NCBI GenBank assembly: GCA_039030075.1 | Contig: JBCCEW010000005.1 | Coordinates: 1-64,000 of the forward strand | DNA: 64,000 bases | Origin: Myxococcota bacterium | Lineage (GTDB): Bacteria > Myxococcota_A > UBA9160 > SMWR01 | Reading direction: 5' to 3' | Shown: positions 20,547-33,045 of the stretch, in pieces | Numbering within the stretch: position 1 is the stretch's first letter | Layout of the letters: each line of letters opens with the position of its first letter | Notes under the pieces: generated by a model | What the model was told of the DNA's origin: nothing | The model's input: the letters and a program-made list of their open reading frames with translations, nothing else | The model's database searches: none | Translations under genes and position numbers: made by a program

Positions 20547-21182
20547 GTGGCCCCGGCACCGCCCGAAACGGCTCGGATCCTCGAAGCGGGCCTGGCACAG
20601 CTGGGGTTTCCCGATTCGGTCCAGGCCGACCCTCGCTGGCTGGCACTGGCGGAGCTGCTGCATCGCTGGAGCCAGCGCCTCAACCTCACCGGGCACCAGG
20701 GCGAGGCCCGGATCGCCCAAGCGCTGCTCATGGAAGCCGCCGCCCTCGAGCGCGTGCTGCCGCCGGCGGAGACTCTCGCCGACCTCGGGAGCGGCGCAGG
20801 AATTCCTGGCTTCCCGCTGGCCCTGTGCCGGCCGAATACCCGATTTCGGCTGATCGAGTCGCGAGAGCGCAGGCACCACTTCCAACGCGCCGTGATCCGG
20901 GAACTCGGGCTGGACCACGTCGAGGCCATTCGCGGGCGTGTCGAGGACCTGCCCCCGCAGCCCTGCGAAGGAGTCATCTCCCAGGCGTTCGCGCAGCCCG
21001 CCCAGGCGGTCGCCTGGATGCGCCCCTGGCTGCAGCCCGGTGGTTGGCTCGCGATCGCGACCAACCCGGATCTGCGCGTTTCCGAGATCCCCGAGCTACG
21101 CCCGGGCACGCTCCATTCCTATGCAGCGCCCGACGGACCGCCACGGGCGGCCTGGCTCCATCGCCCAGCGGGCTCACCCTAA
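20547..21182 (+). CDS. rsmG: 16S rRNA (guanine-N7) methyltransferase RsmG
   Basis: Methylates G527 of 16S rRNA. The 211-residue length from the GTG at 20547 matches the family; longer upstream frames cross the parS sites. The N-terminal LLHRWSQRLNLTGH segment and the SAM motif LADLGSGAGIPGFPLAL (near residue 75) are diagnostic, followed by FRLIESRERRHHFQRAV. No ribosome binding site is seen; instead TACTCT lies eight bases before the GTG, consistent with a leaderless message. It precedes parA. Confidence 0.93.
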   Translation: MAPAPPETARILEAGLAQLGFPDSVQADPRWLALAELLHRWSQRLNLTGHQGEARIAQALLMEAAALERVLPPAETLADLGSGAGIPGFPLALCRPNTRFRLIESRERRHHFQRAVIRELGLDHVEAIRGRVEDLPPQPCEGVISQAFAQPAQAVAWMRPWLQPGGWLAIATNPDLRVSEIPELRPGTLHSYAAPDGPPRAAWLHRPAGSP

Positions 21183-21265
21183 GCGGCTGAAAAATCAGGG
21201 GAAAAGACAGGGCTTCAGGGATGGCCCCGTCCCGGATCCTGTGGTATCCAAGGGATTGTAGTCGC

Positions 21266-21281
21266 TTTCCCCAAGGGGAAA
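21266..21281. promoter_or_regulatory. Palindrome upstream of parA
   Basis: TTTCCCC-AA-GGGGAAA is a perfect dyad about 85 bases upstream of the parA start. It could be an operator for parAB, since ParA proteins often autoregulate, or the site of another regulator. Confidence 0.4.
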
Positions 21282-21288
21282 TTCGGTG

Positions 21289-21308
21289 GAGGCCCGGATG
21301 CGGGCCTC
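21289..21308 (+). repeat. 8-bp GC-rich hairpin upstream of parA
   Basis: GAGGCCCG / CGGGCCTC around a GATG loop. It may be a terminator-like structure after rsmG without a T-run, or part of the parA leader, whose start codon is 58 bases downstream. Confidence 0.4.
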
Positions 21309-21366
21309 GTGGCGCTGGGCGGGGCGCCTGCCGACGCCGGGGCGAGTGAGCGAGGGGTGAGAAGCG

Positions 21367-22266
21367 ATGACCCAACCGGGCCGCGTGTTCGCTGTGGTCA
21401 ACCAGAAGGGCGGAGTCGGGAAGACCACGACGGCGGTCAATCTCGCCGCCAGCCTCGCCGCCTCCGAGCGGTCGACCCTCGTCATCGACTTCGACCCGCA
21501 GGCCAACGCTTCCAGCGCGTTCGGCGAGAGCGGGAGCACGCCGCAGGTGTACGACGCGCTCAGTGGTGCATGCGTCATGAAGGACATGACGCGTGAAACC
21601 GAATTGCGTTACTTGCATCTCGTCCCTTCCGGACGCGATCTCTACGGCGCCGAGATCGAACTCGTATCCGCGATCAGCCGCGAGCGACGACTCGAGCGCG
21701 CGCTCGCCGAAGTGCGCGACGCCTACGAGATCGTCTTGATCGATTGCCCGCCGTCGCTCGGTCTGTTGACACTCAACGCACTCACCGCTGCCGACGGTGT
21801 GATCATCCCGCTGCAGTGCGAGTACTACGCACTCGAGGGTCTGGCCGGCCTGCTCGAGACCGTCGAGCTCGTGCGCCGCGAACTGAACCCGGGGCTGCAG
21901 CTCGAGGGCGTGCTGCTGACGATGTCCGACCCGCGCAACAACCTCTCGCGCCAGGTCGAATCCGAGGTGCGTGGACACTTCGGCGAGCAGGTCTTCCAGA
22001 CCACGATCCCGCGCAACGTGCGACTCAGCGAAGCGCCCAGCCACGGAAAGCCGATCCTGCTCTACGACGTCCATTCGAAGGGCTCGCGCGCCTACCTCGA
22101 CCTCGCGTCCGAGCTGCTGGGGCGCATTCCGCAGCCGCAACCCCCAGTATCGCCGCCGTCGCCCGCCTTCCCGCGCGCCGCCTCCGTCGAGCCCGACCCG
22201 CCGAACCCTGACGCTGCCGACGCTGCGCTCTCCACGCCGCGTCCCGAAGGAGAACTGGATGAGTAA
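21367..22266 (+). CDS. parA: Chromosome partitioning ATPase ParA (Soj)
   Basis: A 299-residue Walker-type ATPase. The deviant Walker A KGGVGKTTT is near residue 15, followed by VIDFDPQANASSAFG and the IDCPPSLGLLTLNAL Walker B/switch region. Such ParA proteins bind DNA non-specifically as ATP dimers and drive ParB-parS complexes apart. A GAGGGGTGAG site precedes the ATG. The C-terminus is extended with a Pro-rich segment and overlaps parB by eight bases. Its own parS cluster lies immediately upstream of rsmG. Confidence 0.96.
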   Translation: MTQPGRVFAVVNQKGGVGKTTTAVNLAASLAASERSTLVIDFDPQANASSAFGESGSTPQVYDALSGACVMKDMTRETELRYLHLVPSGRDLYGAEIELVSAISRERRLERALAEVRDAYEIVLIDCPPSLGLLTLNALTAADGVIIPLQCEYYALEGLAGLLETVELVRRELNPGLQLEGVLLTMSDPRNNLSRQVESEVRGHFGEQVFQTTIPRNVRLSEAPSHGKPILLYDVHSKGSRAYLDLASELLGRIPQPQPPVSPPSPAFPRAASVEPDPPNPDAADAALSTPRPEGELDE

Positions 22267-23176
22267 CCCGCGCAATGCCCTGGGCCGTGGGATCGGAGCG
22301 CTGTTGCCGAATCGCGGTGCCGATCCGGCCCCGATCGCTCCGCAGGCGCCCGCCGCCTCGCGGTCGGCCGCCGCTTCACCAGCGACGGAAGGCCCGCCGA
22401 CCGAAGGCCGCACCGAGCTACCGATCGCACTGATCGACCCCAACCCGGATCAGCCCCGACGCGTGTTCGAAGCCGAAGGCCTCCAGAAGCTGGTCGACTC
22501 GGTGCGCATCCACGGCGTGCTGCAGCCGGTCGTCGTGCGGCGAGCGGGCGATCGCTACGAGCTCGTCGTCGGTGAGCGTCGTTGGCGGGCTTCGAAGCAG
22601 GCGGGCCTCGAGAGCCTGCCGGCGGTGATCCTCGAGATCGACCCGCGCGATCGCCTGGAGGTGGCCCTGGTCGAGAACGTCCAGCGGCGCGACCTGAACC
22701 CGATCGAGTTGGCCGTCGCGTTCCGTGCCCTCTCCGATACTGGCGCGACCCAGGAAGAGATCGGCGAGCGGGTCGGCATGGACCGCTCGACCATCTCGAA
22801 TCACCTGCGTCTCCTCGAACTGCCGAAGCCGATGCAGGGCGATGTCGAGTCGGGACGCCTCAGCCTGGGTCACGCGAAGGCCCTGCTCACGGTCCAGAGC
22901 CCGGAGCGCCGCCGCCAGCTGCGCGACCGGATCGTCGAGGACCAGCTGTCGGTGCGCGCGGCCGAGGAATGGGCGCGGCCGAAGCCGAAGCCCGAGGGCA
23001 CGGCGGAAGCCCGCAACCGCCCGGATCCCCACCTTCAGAGCGTCTCCGACGCCCTGCGCCAGCGCCTCCAGACCCGGGTTCGCATCAAGGGCGACGGCGA
23101 GCGCGGCCGCATCGAGATCGAGTACTTCGGCGCCGAGGACTTCGACCGCCTGACCGAGGCCCTGCTTGGCTCCTGA
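22259..23176 (+). CDS. parB: Chromosome partitioning protein ParB (Spo0J)
   Basis: CTP-dependent clamp that loads at parS. The 305-residue product opens with the ParA-interacting N-terminus NALGRGIGALLPN. The GERRWRA box (near residue 103) and ENVQRRDLNPIE belong to the CTP-binding domain. A helix-turn-helix (TQEEIGERVGMDRSTISNHLRLL) reads parS, and a C-terminal dimer domain ends the protein. The start at 22259 is preceded by GAAGGAG and overlaps parA. The four parS palindromes 2 kb upstream are its expected binding sites. Confidence 0.96.
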   Translation: MSNPRNALGRGIGALLPNRGADPAPIAPQAPAASRSAAASPATEGPPTEGRTELPIALIDPNPDQPRRVFEAEGLQKLVDSVRIHGVLQPVVVRRAGDRYELVVGERRWRASKQAGLESLPAVILEIDPRDRLEVALVENVQRRDLNPIELAVAFRALSDTGATQEEIGERVGMDRSTISNHLRLLELPKPMQGDVESGRLSLGHAKALLTVQSPERRRQLRDRIVEDQLSVRAAEEWARPKPKPEGTAEARNRPDPHLQSVSDALRQRLQTRVRIKGDGERGRIEIEYFGAEDFDRLTEALLGS

Positions 23177-23501
23177 AGCACCCCGCGACGTGGCGCTGGC
23201 CGAGGGCGCCGTCTTCGAGGGGCTGGTGGTCCTTCCGCGGCCGGCCCGCATCGACGGCGAGGTCCGAGGTCAGATCGTGGCCGAGGCCCTGGTGTGGGTG
23301 GGACCCACCGGGCGGGTCCACACCGACGTTCAGGCCGCGGAGGTCGTGGTCGAGGGTTCGGTCGAGGGCGATATCGCGGCCCGCGGACGCCTGACCTTGG
23401 GGCCCGGAGCCGTCGTCCGAGGCGATGTCACCGCGAGTGCCCTGGAGATGGCGGAGGGCGCGCGGGTCAACGGCCACTGCCGCTGCGGCCCAACCGCCTG
23501 A
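23166..23501 (+). CDS. Bactofilin
   Basis: A 111-residue protein of the bactofilin family: a right-handed beta-helix of short hydrophobic/Gly turns (VFEGLVV, IDGEVRGQI, VVVEGSVEGDI, VVRGDVTAS) with flexible ends. Bactofilins polymerise without nucleotides into cytoplasmic filaments. In Myxococcus they scaffold ParABS at the subpolar region, so the position directly after parB is meaningful. The start is TTG at 23166, overlapping parB, or the GTG at 23190. Both give a complete core. Confidence 0.88.
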   Translation: MAPEAPRDVALAEGAVFEGLVVLPRPARIDGEVRGQIVAEALVWVGPTGRVHTDVQAAEVVVEGSVEGDIAARGRLTLGPGAVVRGDVTASALEMAEGARVNGHCRCGPTA

Positions 23502-23775
23502 GACCCCCGAAGCGCCCGTTCTAGCCGCAAAACGGGCGTGTGCGCGTCTTGAAGTTCGGGCCAGCTATGTAAGAATTGCCGCGCCCAAGCACCGGCGCGC
23601 GCCGGTCCTTGTTCCTTCCGACCCCAATCCACTCACCATCGAAACCGGAAAGGCCAGCCCGGCGTTCTCGCGCCTAGCTCCACCGCCACCCGTTTCGAGT
23701 TCAACTGGCGAGGTAAAGCGGTCCCGCTGCGCCCGGCCCCTTCCCTTGGTCCGGCCGCGACGGGATCCCCCGGTC
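23502..23775 (+). other. Leader region of the F1 ATP synthase operon
   Basis: A 274-base gap. It opens with a hairpin CGCCCGTT / AACGGGCG (23513-23538) that may end the parB-bactofilin transcript. An AT-richer patch around 23549-23576 contains TTGAAG and TATGTAAGAAT, possibly the atp promoter, although the spacing is not ideal. The rest is probably a long 5' leader; no small gene was recognised. Confidence 0.45.
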
Positions 23776-24360
23776 ATGAACCGATCCCTCCTCCCGCGGC
23801 TCTTCTCCCCGACTGCCCTGGCCACCGGCCTCGTGGCACTCGGGCTGTGCATCGCGCCCGAAGCGCACGCTGCCTCCGAGGGTGGCCTGCAGCTGCTTCC
23901 CGAAATGCCCGTCGCGTCCTGGGCAGAAGCCATGGGTGCGCCCTACGGGTTTCGACTCGTGGGTCTGCTCTTGTTGTTCGTGCTGCTGATCTTCCCGGTC
24001 AACGCCTTCGTGTTCCAGCCGCTGCTGCGCGTCCTCGACGAGCGCGAAGAGCGCATCGCCGGCACCAAGACGCGCGCCGAGCAGCTCGAAGCCCAGACGC
24101 GCGAGGTCCTCACCCGCTACGAGCGCACGATCGCCGAGACCCGAGAGACCACCGAACAGAAGCGTCGTGGCGCCCTCGAAGAGGTGCGCGACGAAGCCCA
24201 GCGCGAAACCGCCGCTGCCCGCTCGGACGCCGAGCAGCAGATCGAGCGTGCACGCAGCGAAGTGGCCAGTGCGCTCGAAGGCGCCCGCTCCGGTCTGCGC
24301 GCTCAAGCCGAAGAGCTGGCCCGCCAGGCCGCCTCGCAGGTGCTGGGGCGCGCACTATGA
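23776..24360 (+). CDS. atpF': ATP synthase F0 subunit b'
   Basis: A 194-residue stator subunit: signal-peptide-like N-terminus (ending near AHAA), a membrane helix (LVGLLLLFVLLIFPVNAFVF) and a long charged coiled coil ending with the delta-binding region. It is the first of two b-type subunits in the operon, the b/b' arrangement of Deltaproteobacteria and photosynthetic bacteria. Its stop overlaps the start of atpF (ATGA). The ATG at 23776 is chosen as the first that gives a membrane start. Confidence 0.88.
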   Translation: MNRSLLPRLFSPTALATGLVALGLCIAPEAHAASEGGLQLLPEMPVASWAEAMGAPYGFRLVGLLLLFVLLIFPVNAFVFQPLLRVLDEREERIAGTKTRAEQLEAQTREVLTRYERTIAETRETTEQKRRGALEEVRDEAQRETAAARSDAEQQIERARSEVASALEGARSGLRAQAEELARQAASQVLGRAL

Positions 24361-24908
24361 CGCGACATCTGGCGACGCTCCTGGCGGTGTTGCTCGCGGC
24401 GGCTCCCGCGGCGGCGGCCGAAGGCGCCGGCCTGCTCTGGCCGACCGTCAACTTCTTGATCCTGTTCACCGTGCTGTTCGTGCTCGTCCGCAAGCCGGCC
24501 GTCCAGTTCTTCACCGATCGCCGCGAAGACATCCGCAAGCAACTCGAGGAAGCGGCCGCCTTGAAGAAGGAAGCCGAAGAGCGGCATGCCCAGTGGCAGC
24601 GAAAGCTCACCGAGCTCGACCAGGAGCTCGCCTCGATTCGCACCACCGCCGAAGAGCGGGTGGAAACCGAGCGCCAGCACCTGCTCGCGGACGCCAAGGC
24701 AGCGGCCGAGCGGATCCGCAAGGACGCGGCGACTGCGGTCGACCAGGAGCTGCGCCGGGCGCGGGGCAGCCTGCGCCAAGAGGCCTCGGAGCTCGCCGTC
24801 CAGCTCGCCAGCGGCATGTTGCGCGAGAACGTGACCGGCGAAGACCGCGATCGACTCGTCGACGAATTCATCACCCGCATCGAGCGGGCGCCGGAGGCCA
24901 GCTCGTGA
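24357..24908 (+). CDS. atpF: ATP synthase F0 subunit b
   Basis: The 183-residue second stator b subunit: cleavable-like N-terminus, membrane helix (LLWPTVNFLILFTVLFVLVRKPAVQFF segment, the typical b-subunit NxxIF region) and a coiled coil with many Glu, Arg and Lys residues. It dimerises with b' to hold F1 stationary against the rotor. The start overlaps atpF' by four bases, and the GTG of atpH overlaps its stop. Confidence 0.92.
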   Translation: MTRHLATLLAVLLAAAPAAAAEGAGLLWPTVNFLILFTVLFVLVRKPAVQFFTDRREDIRKQLEEAAALKKEAEERHAQWQRKLTELDQELASIRTTAEERVETERQHLLADAKAAAERIRKDAATAVDQELRRARGSLRQEASELAVQLASGMLRENVTGEDRDRLVDEFITRIERAPEASS

Positions 24909-25456
24909 GCGTGCAGAACACGGCCGCCGCGCGCCGCTACGCGCGCGCACTCTTCTCCCTCGCCCAGGACGATCAGGCCGTCGATGCCGTCCGCGGTGAG
25001 CTGCAGGGAATGGCGAAGCTCTTCGAGACCGAGCCGTCGCTGCGTCGGGCGCTGTTCCGCCCGCTCCACCCCGTCGAGCAGCGCCGCGGCGTGCTGAAGG
25101 CGGTGGGTCAGCAGCTGGGTCTTTCGGGCTCGGTGCGGAACTTTCTCGTCTACCTGATCGACCAGCGTCGCCTGGTCGACTTCGATGCGATCTGCAGCGA
25201 GTTCGATCGGCTGGCCGACGAAGCCGCCGGCCTGGTGAAGGCGCGCGTACGCGCGGCCGCGCCGCTCGGTGACGCCCAGCGCGACCGCCTGCAGCGCGCC
25301 CTGGCCGCCCGCACCGGCCGCCAGGTGGAACTCGATGTGGAAATCGATCCCGACCTCATCGGCGGCGCCGTCGCCGTGGTCGGCAACGTCGTCTTCGACG
25401 GCAGCCTCAAGACGCAGCTCGACCAGCTGCGCGACACCCTCACGAGAGGACAGTGA
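24905..25456 (+). CDS. atpH: ATP synthase F1 subunit delta
   Basis: The 183-residue delta (OSCP) subunit links F1 to the b stalk. The [17 protein letters not shown] start and the C-terminal pattern [27 protein letters not shown] are the family hallmarks. The GTG at 24905 overlaps the atpF stop. The following atpA start lies after the stop codon, with AGAGGA as its ribosome binding site. Confidence 0.95.
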   Translation: MSVQNTAAARRYARALFSLAQDDQAVDAVRGELQGMAKLFETEPSLRRALFRPLHPVEQRRGVLKAVGQQLGLSGSVRNFLVYLIDQRRLVDFDAICSEFDRLADEAAGLVKARVRAAAPLGDAQRDRLQRALAARTGRQVELDVEIDPDLIGGAVAVVGNVVFDGSLKTQLDQLRDTLTRGQ

Positions 25457-25458
25457 GC

Positions 25459-29416
<3,958 letters not shown>

Positions 29417-29417
<1 letters not shown>

Positions 29418-29824
29418 TGGCGCTAGAACTCACCATCGTCACTCCCGCGGGCGCGGCCTACGCGGGCCCCGTGGACGGCGTCGTGTTGCCGGGCACCGAG
29501 GGCGACTTCGGTGTGCTCCCGGATCACGAGCGCTTCCTCTGCCCGCTGCGGGTCGGCGAAGTCCAGATCCAGAAGGACGGCTCCACCGTCTATGCCTCGG
29601 TCGCCGACGGTTTCGCCGACGTGTCGAGCGAAGCGGTCGCGGTGCTGGTCGACTCCTGCGAGCTCGGGGGTGACATCGATACGGCGCGCGCCGAGCTGGC
29701 GCTCCAGCGGGCCGAGCAGGGCCTGTCCGAGCTCGGCTCCGCGCCCGATGACGAGGCCCGACTCGCCGACTTCGAGGCCGCAGTGGCCCGCGCACGCAAC
29801 CGCCTTGCCGTGAGCCAGCGCTGA
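29417..29824 (+). CDS. atpC: ATP synthase F1 subunit epsilon
   Basis: A 135-residue subunit of the central stalk and regulator of hydrolysis. The N-terminal beta-sandwich (LTIVTPAGAAYAGPVDGVVLPGTEGDFGVLP) is the family signature. A C-terminal helical hairpin follows. The last gene of the F1 operon; the gap to pyrF contains TGACGC motifs. Confidence 0.95.
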
Positions 29825-29848
29825 ACGGCGCGATCGACACCCACACAT

Positions 29849-29870
29849 TGACGCGCGTCATGACGCGCCG
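29849..29870. promoter_or_regulatory. TGACGC-type palindrome upstream of pyrF
   Basis: TGACGCGCGTCA is a perfect 12-bp palindrome at 29849-29860, followed directly by another TGACGCGC half-site. It lies 44 bases before the pyrF start. The same 12-mer recurs at 31415-31426. Confidence 0.55.
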
Positions 29871-29903
29871 GAGCCTCCGTTCGCCGGTTCCGCGTCTGGA
29901 CCG

Positions 29904-30620
29904 GTGCGCGCCTTGACGACGTCCCGGGAGATCCCGGTCGACCAGCGCCTGATCTTCGCGCTCGACGTTCCCAGCTATGACGCAGCGTTGGCGCTGGCCG
30001 ACCAGCTCGGCGACAGCGTCCAGTTCTACAAGCTGGGTCTCGAGCTCTCGACCAGCGGGCGCTACTTCGATCTGATCCGCGAGCTTCGCGACCGCGGGAA
30101 GCGGATCTTCGCGGATCTGAAGTTCTACGACATCCCGGCCACCGTGGCGGGGGCGGTTCGCGGACTGGCCCAGAACGGGGTGGATTTCGCCACGGTCCAC
30201 GGCAATCCCTCGATGATCGCCGCCGCGGTCGCCGAGCGCGGATCGGTCCGGCTCCTGGCCGTGACGGTGCTGACCAGCATCGATGACGCAGAGTTCGCCG
30301 ATCTCGGGTTCCGCGGGACCATCGAGGAAGCGGTCATCCACCGCACGCGGCGCGCCGTCGAGCTCGGGTGTGACGGCGTCATCGCGTCCGGCCTGGAGGC
30401 GCCCGCGCTGCGCAAGGCGGTGGGAGAGGATTTCCTGATCGTCTCCCCGGGCATCCGTCCCCGCGACCGGACGGACGACCAACGCCGCGTCGTCACGCCG
30501 GAAGACGCCTTCGCCCGGGGCGCGGACCACATCGTGGTCGGGCGCCCGATTCGTGACGCGGAGGATCCCCGCGCCGCGGCCCAGGCGATCCAGGACACGA
30601 TCGCCCGCGCCCTGGCCTGA
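29904..30620 (+). CDS. pyrF: Orotidine 5'-phosphate decarboxylase
   Basis: Final step of UMP synthesis: OMP to UMP and CO2. The 238-residue protein is the usual short class. The catalytic DxKxxD is Asp71-Lys73-Asp76 in FADLKFYDIPAT, and the C-terminal phosphate-binding segment GRPIRDAEDP is present. The start is GTG at 29904. It stands alone among pyrimidine genes, next to the ATP synthase operon, and its upstream gap contains a TGACGC palindrome that could be an operator. Confidence 0.95.
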   Translation: MRALTTSREIPVDQRLIFALDVPSYDAALALADQLGDSVQFYKLGLELSTSGRYFDLIRELRDRGKRIFADLKFYDIPATVAGAVRGLAQNGVDFATVHGNPSMIAAAVAERGSVRLLAVTVLTSIDDAEFADLGFRGTIEEAVIHRTRRAVELGCDGVIASGLEAPALRKAVGEDFLIVSPGIRPRDRTDDQRRVVTPEDAFARGADHIVVGRPIRDAEDPRAAAQAIQDTIARALA

Positions 30621-30652
30621 TCGCGTCAATACGCGTGTGAGCTCGGCGCTAA

Positions 30653-30700
30653 GCCATGACGCGGGTGTCGTCGACGCGCGTCAGACGCGTGCGTCATGGC
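30653..30700. repeat. Inverted repeat with TGACGC motifs between convergent genes
   Basis: GCCATGACGC (30653-30662) and GCGTCATGGC (30691-30700) form a perfect 10-bp stem. The loop holds CGACGCGCGTCA (30672-30683), one base from the 12-bp palindrome found on either side. It lies between pyrF (plus) and the next gene (minus). The structure may serve as a two-way terminator, a protein-binding site, or both. Confidence 0.55.
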
Positions 30701-30712
30701 CTCGAGACGCGC

Positions 30713-31378
30713 TCAGCCGGTCTTGCGGGACGCCTTGAGCCGGACCTTGCCGTCCTCGACCGCGACCCGGAACGAGAACTGGGCTTCGGCCCCGAACTTC
30801 TTCGTGAGCTGGGCGCGCTGCTTCTCGATCACGCCCTCCACCTTCTCGCGCGTCAGACCCTTGACGCTCTCGCCGCAGGCGAGGCGGGCGTCCATGTAGT
30901 TCTGGAAGAGGTCCTCGCCCCTGCCAGCATCGGGCTTCGGGCCAGGCGGACCGCCGACCTTCGAGCCACCGACCCCATGGATCTTCGCCTTGAACTGGTG
31001 GCGCTCGTAGGTGCCCGCCTCGATCTTGCGCAGCGTCTCGTCCCACTGACGCCGGAAGGCCTGGAACCGGGAACACAGGCTGCTGAACTTGAAGCGCGCA
31101 CCCGTGTTCTGGATGTGGAGGTTCGAGAGCTTCGCGACCATCTTGTTGACGTCGCCGCGCAGCAGGACCGGCTCGCGGGGCCGGGTTCCGAGGAAGTACT
31201 GGTCGTACTCCCGCTTCAGCTGCGAGAGCTTGTGATCCAGGATCTGCAGCTGCTCTTCGATCGTTTCACCGGCCACGCCACCCGGTTCGGGCTCCCGGCA
31301 GCGAGACTTGAGCAAATCGGGGCTCTTTCGCCACAAATCTGCGATCGAGGCCAACCGGCACCAAGCCGCCTCCACCAT
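30713..31378 (-). CDS. Protein resembling the MXAN_5187 C-terminal family
   Basis: A 221-residue soluble protein with coiled-coil character. The segment LDHKLSQLKREYDQYFLGTRPREPVLLRG and the later FKFSSLCSRFQAFRRQWDETLRKIEAGTY resemble a domain I associate with MXAN_5187-type proteins of myxobacteria. The function is unknown. There is no signal peptide and no catalytic motif that I recognise. The ATG at 31378 is taken as the start; an earlier in-frame start at 31411 would sit inside the motif array. It is divergent from the flavin monooxygenase, with TGACGC repeats filling the shared upstream region. Confidence 0.6.
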   Translation of the reverse strand: MVEAAWCRLASIADLWRKSPDLLKSRCREPEPGGVAGETIEEQLQILDHKLSQLKREYDQYFLGTRPREPVLLRGDVNKMVAKLSNLHIQNTGARFKFSSLCSRFQAFRRQWDETLRKIEAGTYERHQFKAKIHGVGGSKVGGPPGPKPDAGRGEDLFQNYMDARLACGESVKGLTREKVEGVIEKQRAQLTKKFGAEAQFSFRVAVEDGKVRLKASRKTG

Positions 31379-31442
31379 GACGCGATACTGACGCACTCGC
31401 CTGACGTGCACTAATGACGCGCGTCACGGGCAGCCTTGACGC
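31378..31442. promoter_or_regulatory. Array of TGACGC half-sites in a divergent promoter region
   Basis: TGACGC begins at 31378 and 31389, TGACGT at 31402, the palindrome TGACGCGCGTCA covers 31415-31426, and TTGACGC lies at 31436-31442. Spacings of 11, 13, 13 and 22 bases place the sites near the same face of the helix. The array fills most of the gap between two divergent genes, so it looks like an operator cluster. Some TTGACG units could also act as -35 elements. Confidence 0.5.
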
Positions 31443-31475
31443 AACCTGGAGGCGCGCCGGAGCTAACCTGCCTTG

Positions 31476-32723
31476 ATGGCGGTCGGAGCGCTGCGGGTGG
31501 GGATCATCGGATGCGGCAGCGCCGGGCCGGCGGCGGCCCTGCTCCTGGCGACGGCGGGTCACGCCGTCGAGCTCTTCGAACGCGCGCCCGCGCTCCTGCC
31601 GGTGGGGACCGGGTTCATGCTCCAGCCCACCGGTTTGCAGGTCCTCGAGGTCCTCGGGCTCCGAGACGCGGCCGCGGCGCACGGTGCGCCCCTGGTGGGC
31701 ATCGACGCCGCGACGGACAGGGGCCGGCGTCTACTCGACCTCCGCTACGACGATTGGCTACCGGGCGCGCGCGCCTATGGCATGCACCGCGCGACCCTGC
31801 TCGAGATCCTCGCCGCGGCCCTCGAGGCCGCCTCGGTTCCCCTGCACACGGGATCGGACGTCACGGGCTGGGAGGCCGATGGGGACGCGCGCTGGCTGTG
31901 CGTCGACGGTCAGCGCCAGGGACCCTTCGACCTGGTGATCATCGCGGGCGGCGCGCGCTCCGCCGCTCGCGGCTGGACCGGCCTGCCCCACCGCGCGCGC
32001 CCCTACCCCTGGGGTGCGCTCTGGACGATCGCGCCCGACCCCGAGCGGGTGTTCACCGACACCCTCCAACAGGTCGTTCGCGGTACCCACACGATGGTGG
32101 GTTTCCTCCCGACGGGCACCCGCGGTGACGACTCGACTGCCACCCCGCTGGTCAGCTTCTTCTACAGCGTGCGGGCCGACGCTGAGGCCGCTGTGCGTGC
32201 CGCCGGTGCCGAAGCCCTCCACGCCCAGATCGTTTCCCTCGAACCGCGTGCAGCGCCGCTCCTCGAGACCGTGCCGATCGAGGCCTGGTCCTTCGCCGGC
32301 TACCTCGACGTCGTGATGCCGCGCTGGCACGGCGACGGCTGGGTCGCTCTCGGCGATGCGGGCCACGCGATGAGCCCTCAGCTGGGCCAGGGGGTGAACC
32401 TGGCCCTGTGGGACGCCTGGGTGCTGGCCCAGTGCCTCGCGGAACACGACGCACTCGACACCGCGCTGTCCGACTACACAGCGCGCCGCCGCGTCCACCT
32501 CGCCTTCTACCAACGCTTCACGCGCTGGCTCACACCCTTCTTCCAGTCGTCGATCCCGAGCGCCGGGTTCGTCCGCGACCTCGCCCTGCCCCTCGCGCTG
32601 GGGATTCCACCGCTGCGACGTCAGATGATCCGCACGATGGCCGGGGTAAAGCGCGGCTTCCTGCGCCGCAGTCTTCGACTCTCCGAGTCCTCGATCTCCG
32701 AACGACTTCGCGCCGACGCGTGA
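31476..32723 (+). CDS. FAD-dependent monooxygenase (PHBH fold)
   Basis: A 415-residue flavoprotein. The FAD-binding GIIGCGSAGPAAALLLATAGH opens the protein, and the GDAGHAMSPQLGQGVNLALWDAWVLAQ segment near residue 290 is the second FAD motif of aromatic-ring hydroxylases and related monooxygenases. The expected DG motif is altered (IIAGGARSAAR). The C-terminal region may contact the membrane. The substrate is unknown. The ATG at 31476 follows TAACCT by six bases and has no ribosome binding site, consistent with a leaderless start. It is divergent from the MXAN_5187-like gene. Confidence 0.82.
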   Translation: MAVGALRVGIIGCGSAGPAAALLLATAGHAVELFERAPALLPVGTGFMLQPTGLQVLEVLGLRDAAAAHGAPLVGIDAATDRGRRLLDLRYDDWLPGARAYGMHRATLLEILAAALEAASVPLHTGSDVTGWEADGDARWLCVDGQRQGPFDLVIIAGGARSAARGWTGLPHRARPYPWGALWTIAPDPERVFTDTLQQVVRGTHTMVGFLPTGTRGDDSTATPLVSFFYSVRADAEAAVRAAGAEALHAQIVSLEPRAAPLLETVPIEAWSFAGYLDVVMPRWHGDGWVALGDAGHAMSPQLGQGVNLALWDAWVLAQCLAEHDALDTALSDYTARRRVHLAFYQRFTRWLTPFFQSSIPSAGFVRDLALPLALGIPPLRRQMIRTMAGVKRGFLRRSLRLSESSISERLRADA

Positions 32724-33045
32724 CTTCGATGCGTCGCGCCCGACGCCCCCCGAGTCGAACGGTCCGCCGCGCGTGACCGCCGATCGATCACGCGCGCGAC
32801 GCTTGGCGACCACTGTCAACCGACCTTGCGGCGCTTGAAACGCGTAGCGATTGCAAACGCTCGATCCTCTCCACGATCTGCGTGACCAACGTCACACCCG
32901 CGCAACTCGCGCAACACAACTCCGGAACGGCGACCACACGCTCTCGAGGGCCGCCGATCGTTCGGTGGTCGGACGGGGCGCATCGAGCTTCCCCGCACTC
33001 GGCGCGTCGGGCTGCAAACCGCGGGGAAACTCGTGAGGTGACCGC
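32724..33045. other. Intergenic region after the flavin monooxygenase
   Basis: A 322-base gap. A 9-bp hairpin CGCGCGTGA / TCACGCGCG (32768-32796) probably ends the monooxygenase transcript. Further on, GTGAC-CAAC-GTCAC (32882-32895) is a short dyad of unknown role in the probable promoter region of the secreted protein downstream. No gene recognised. Confidence 0.45.
32768..32796 (+). terminator. Hairpin after the monooxygenase gene
   Basis: A perfect 9-bp inverted repeat, CGCGCGTGA / TCACGCGCG, with an 11-base loop, 45 bases after the stop codon. There is no T-run, so termination efficiency is uncertain. Confidence 0.45.
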
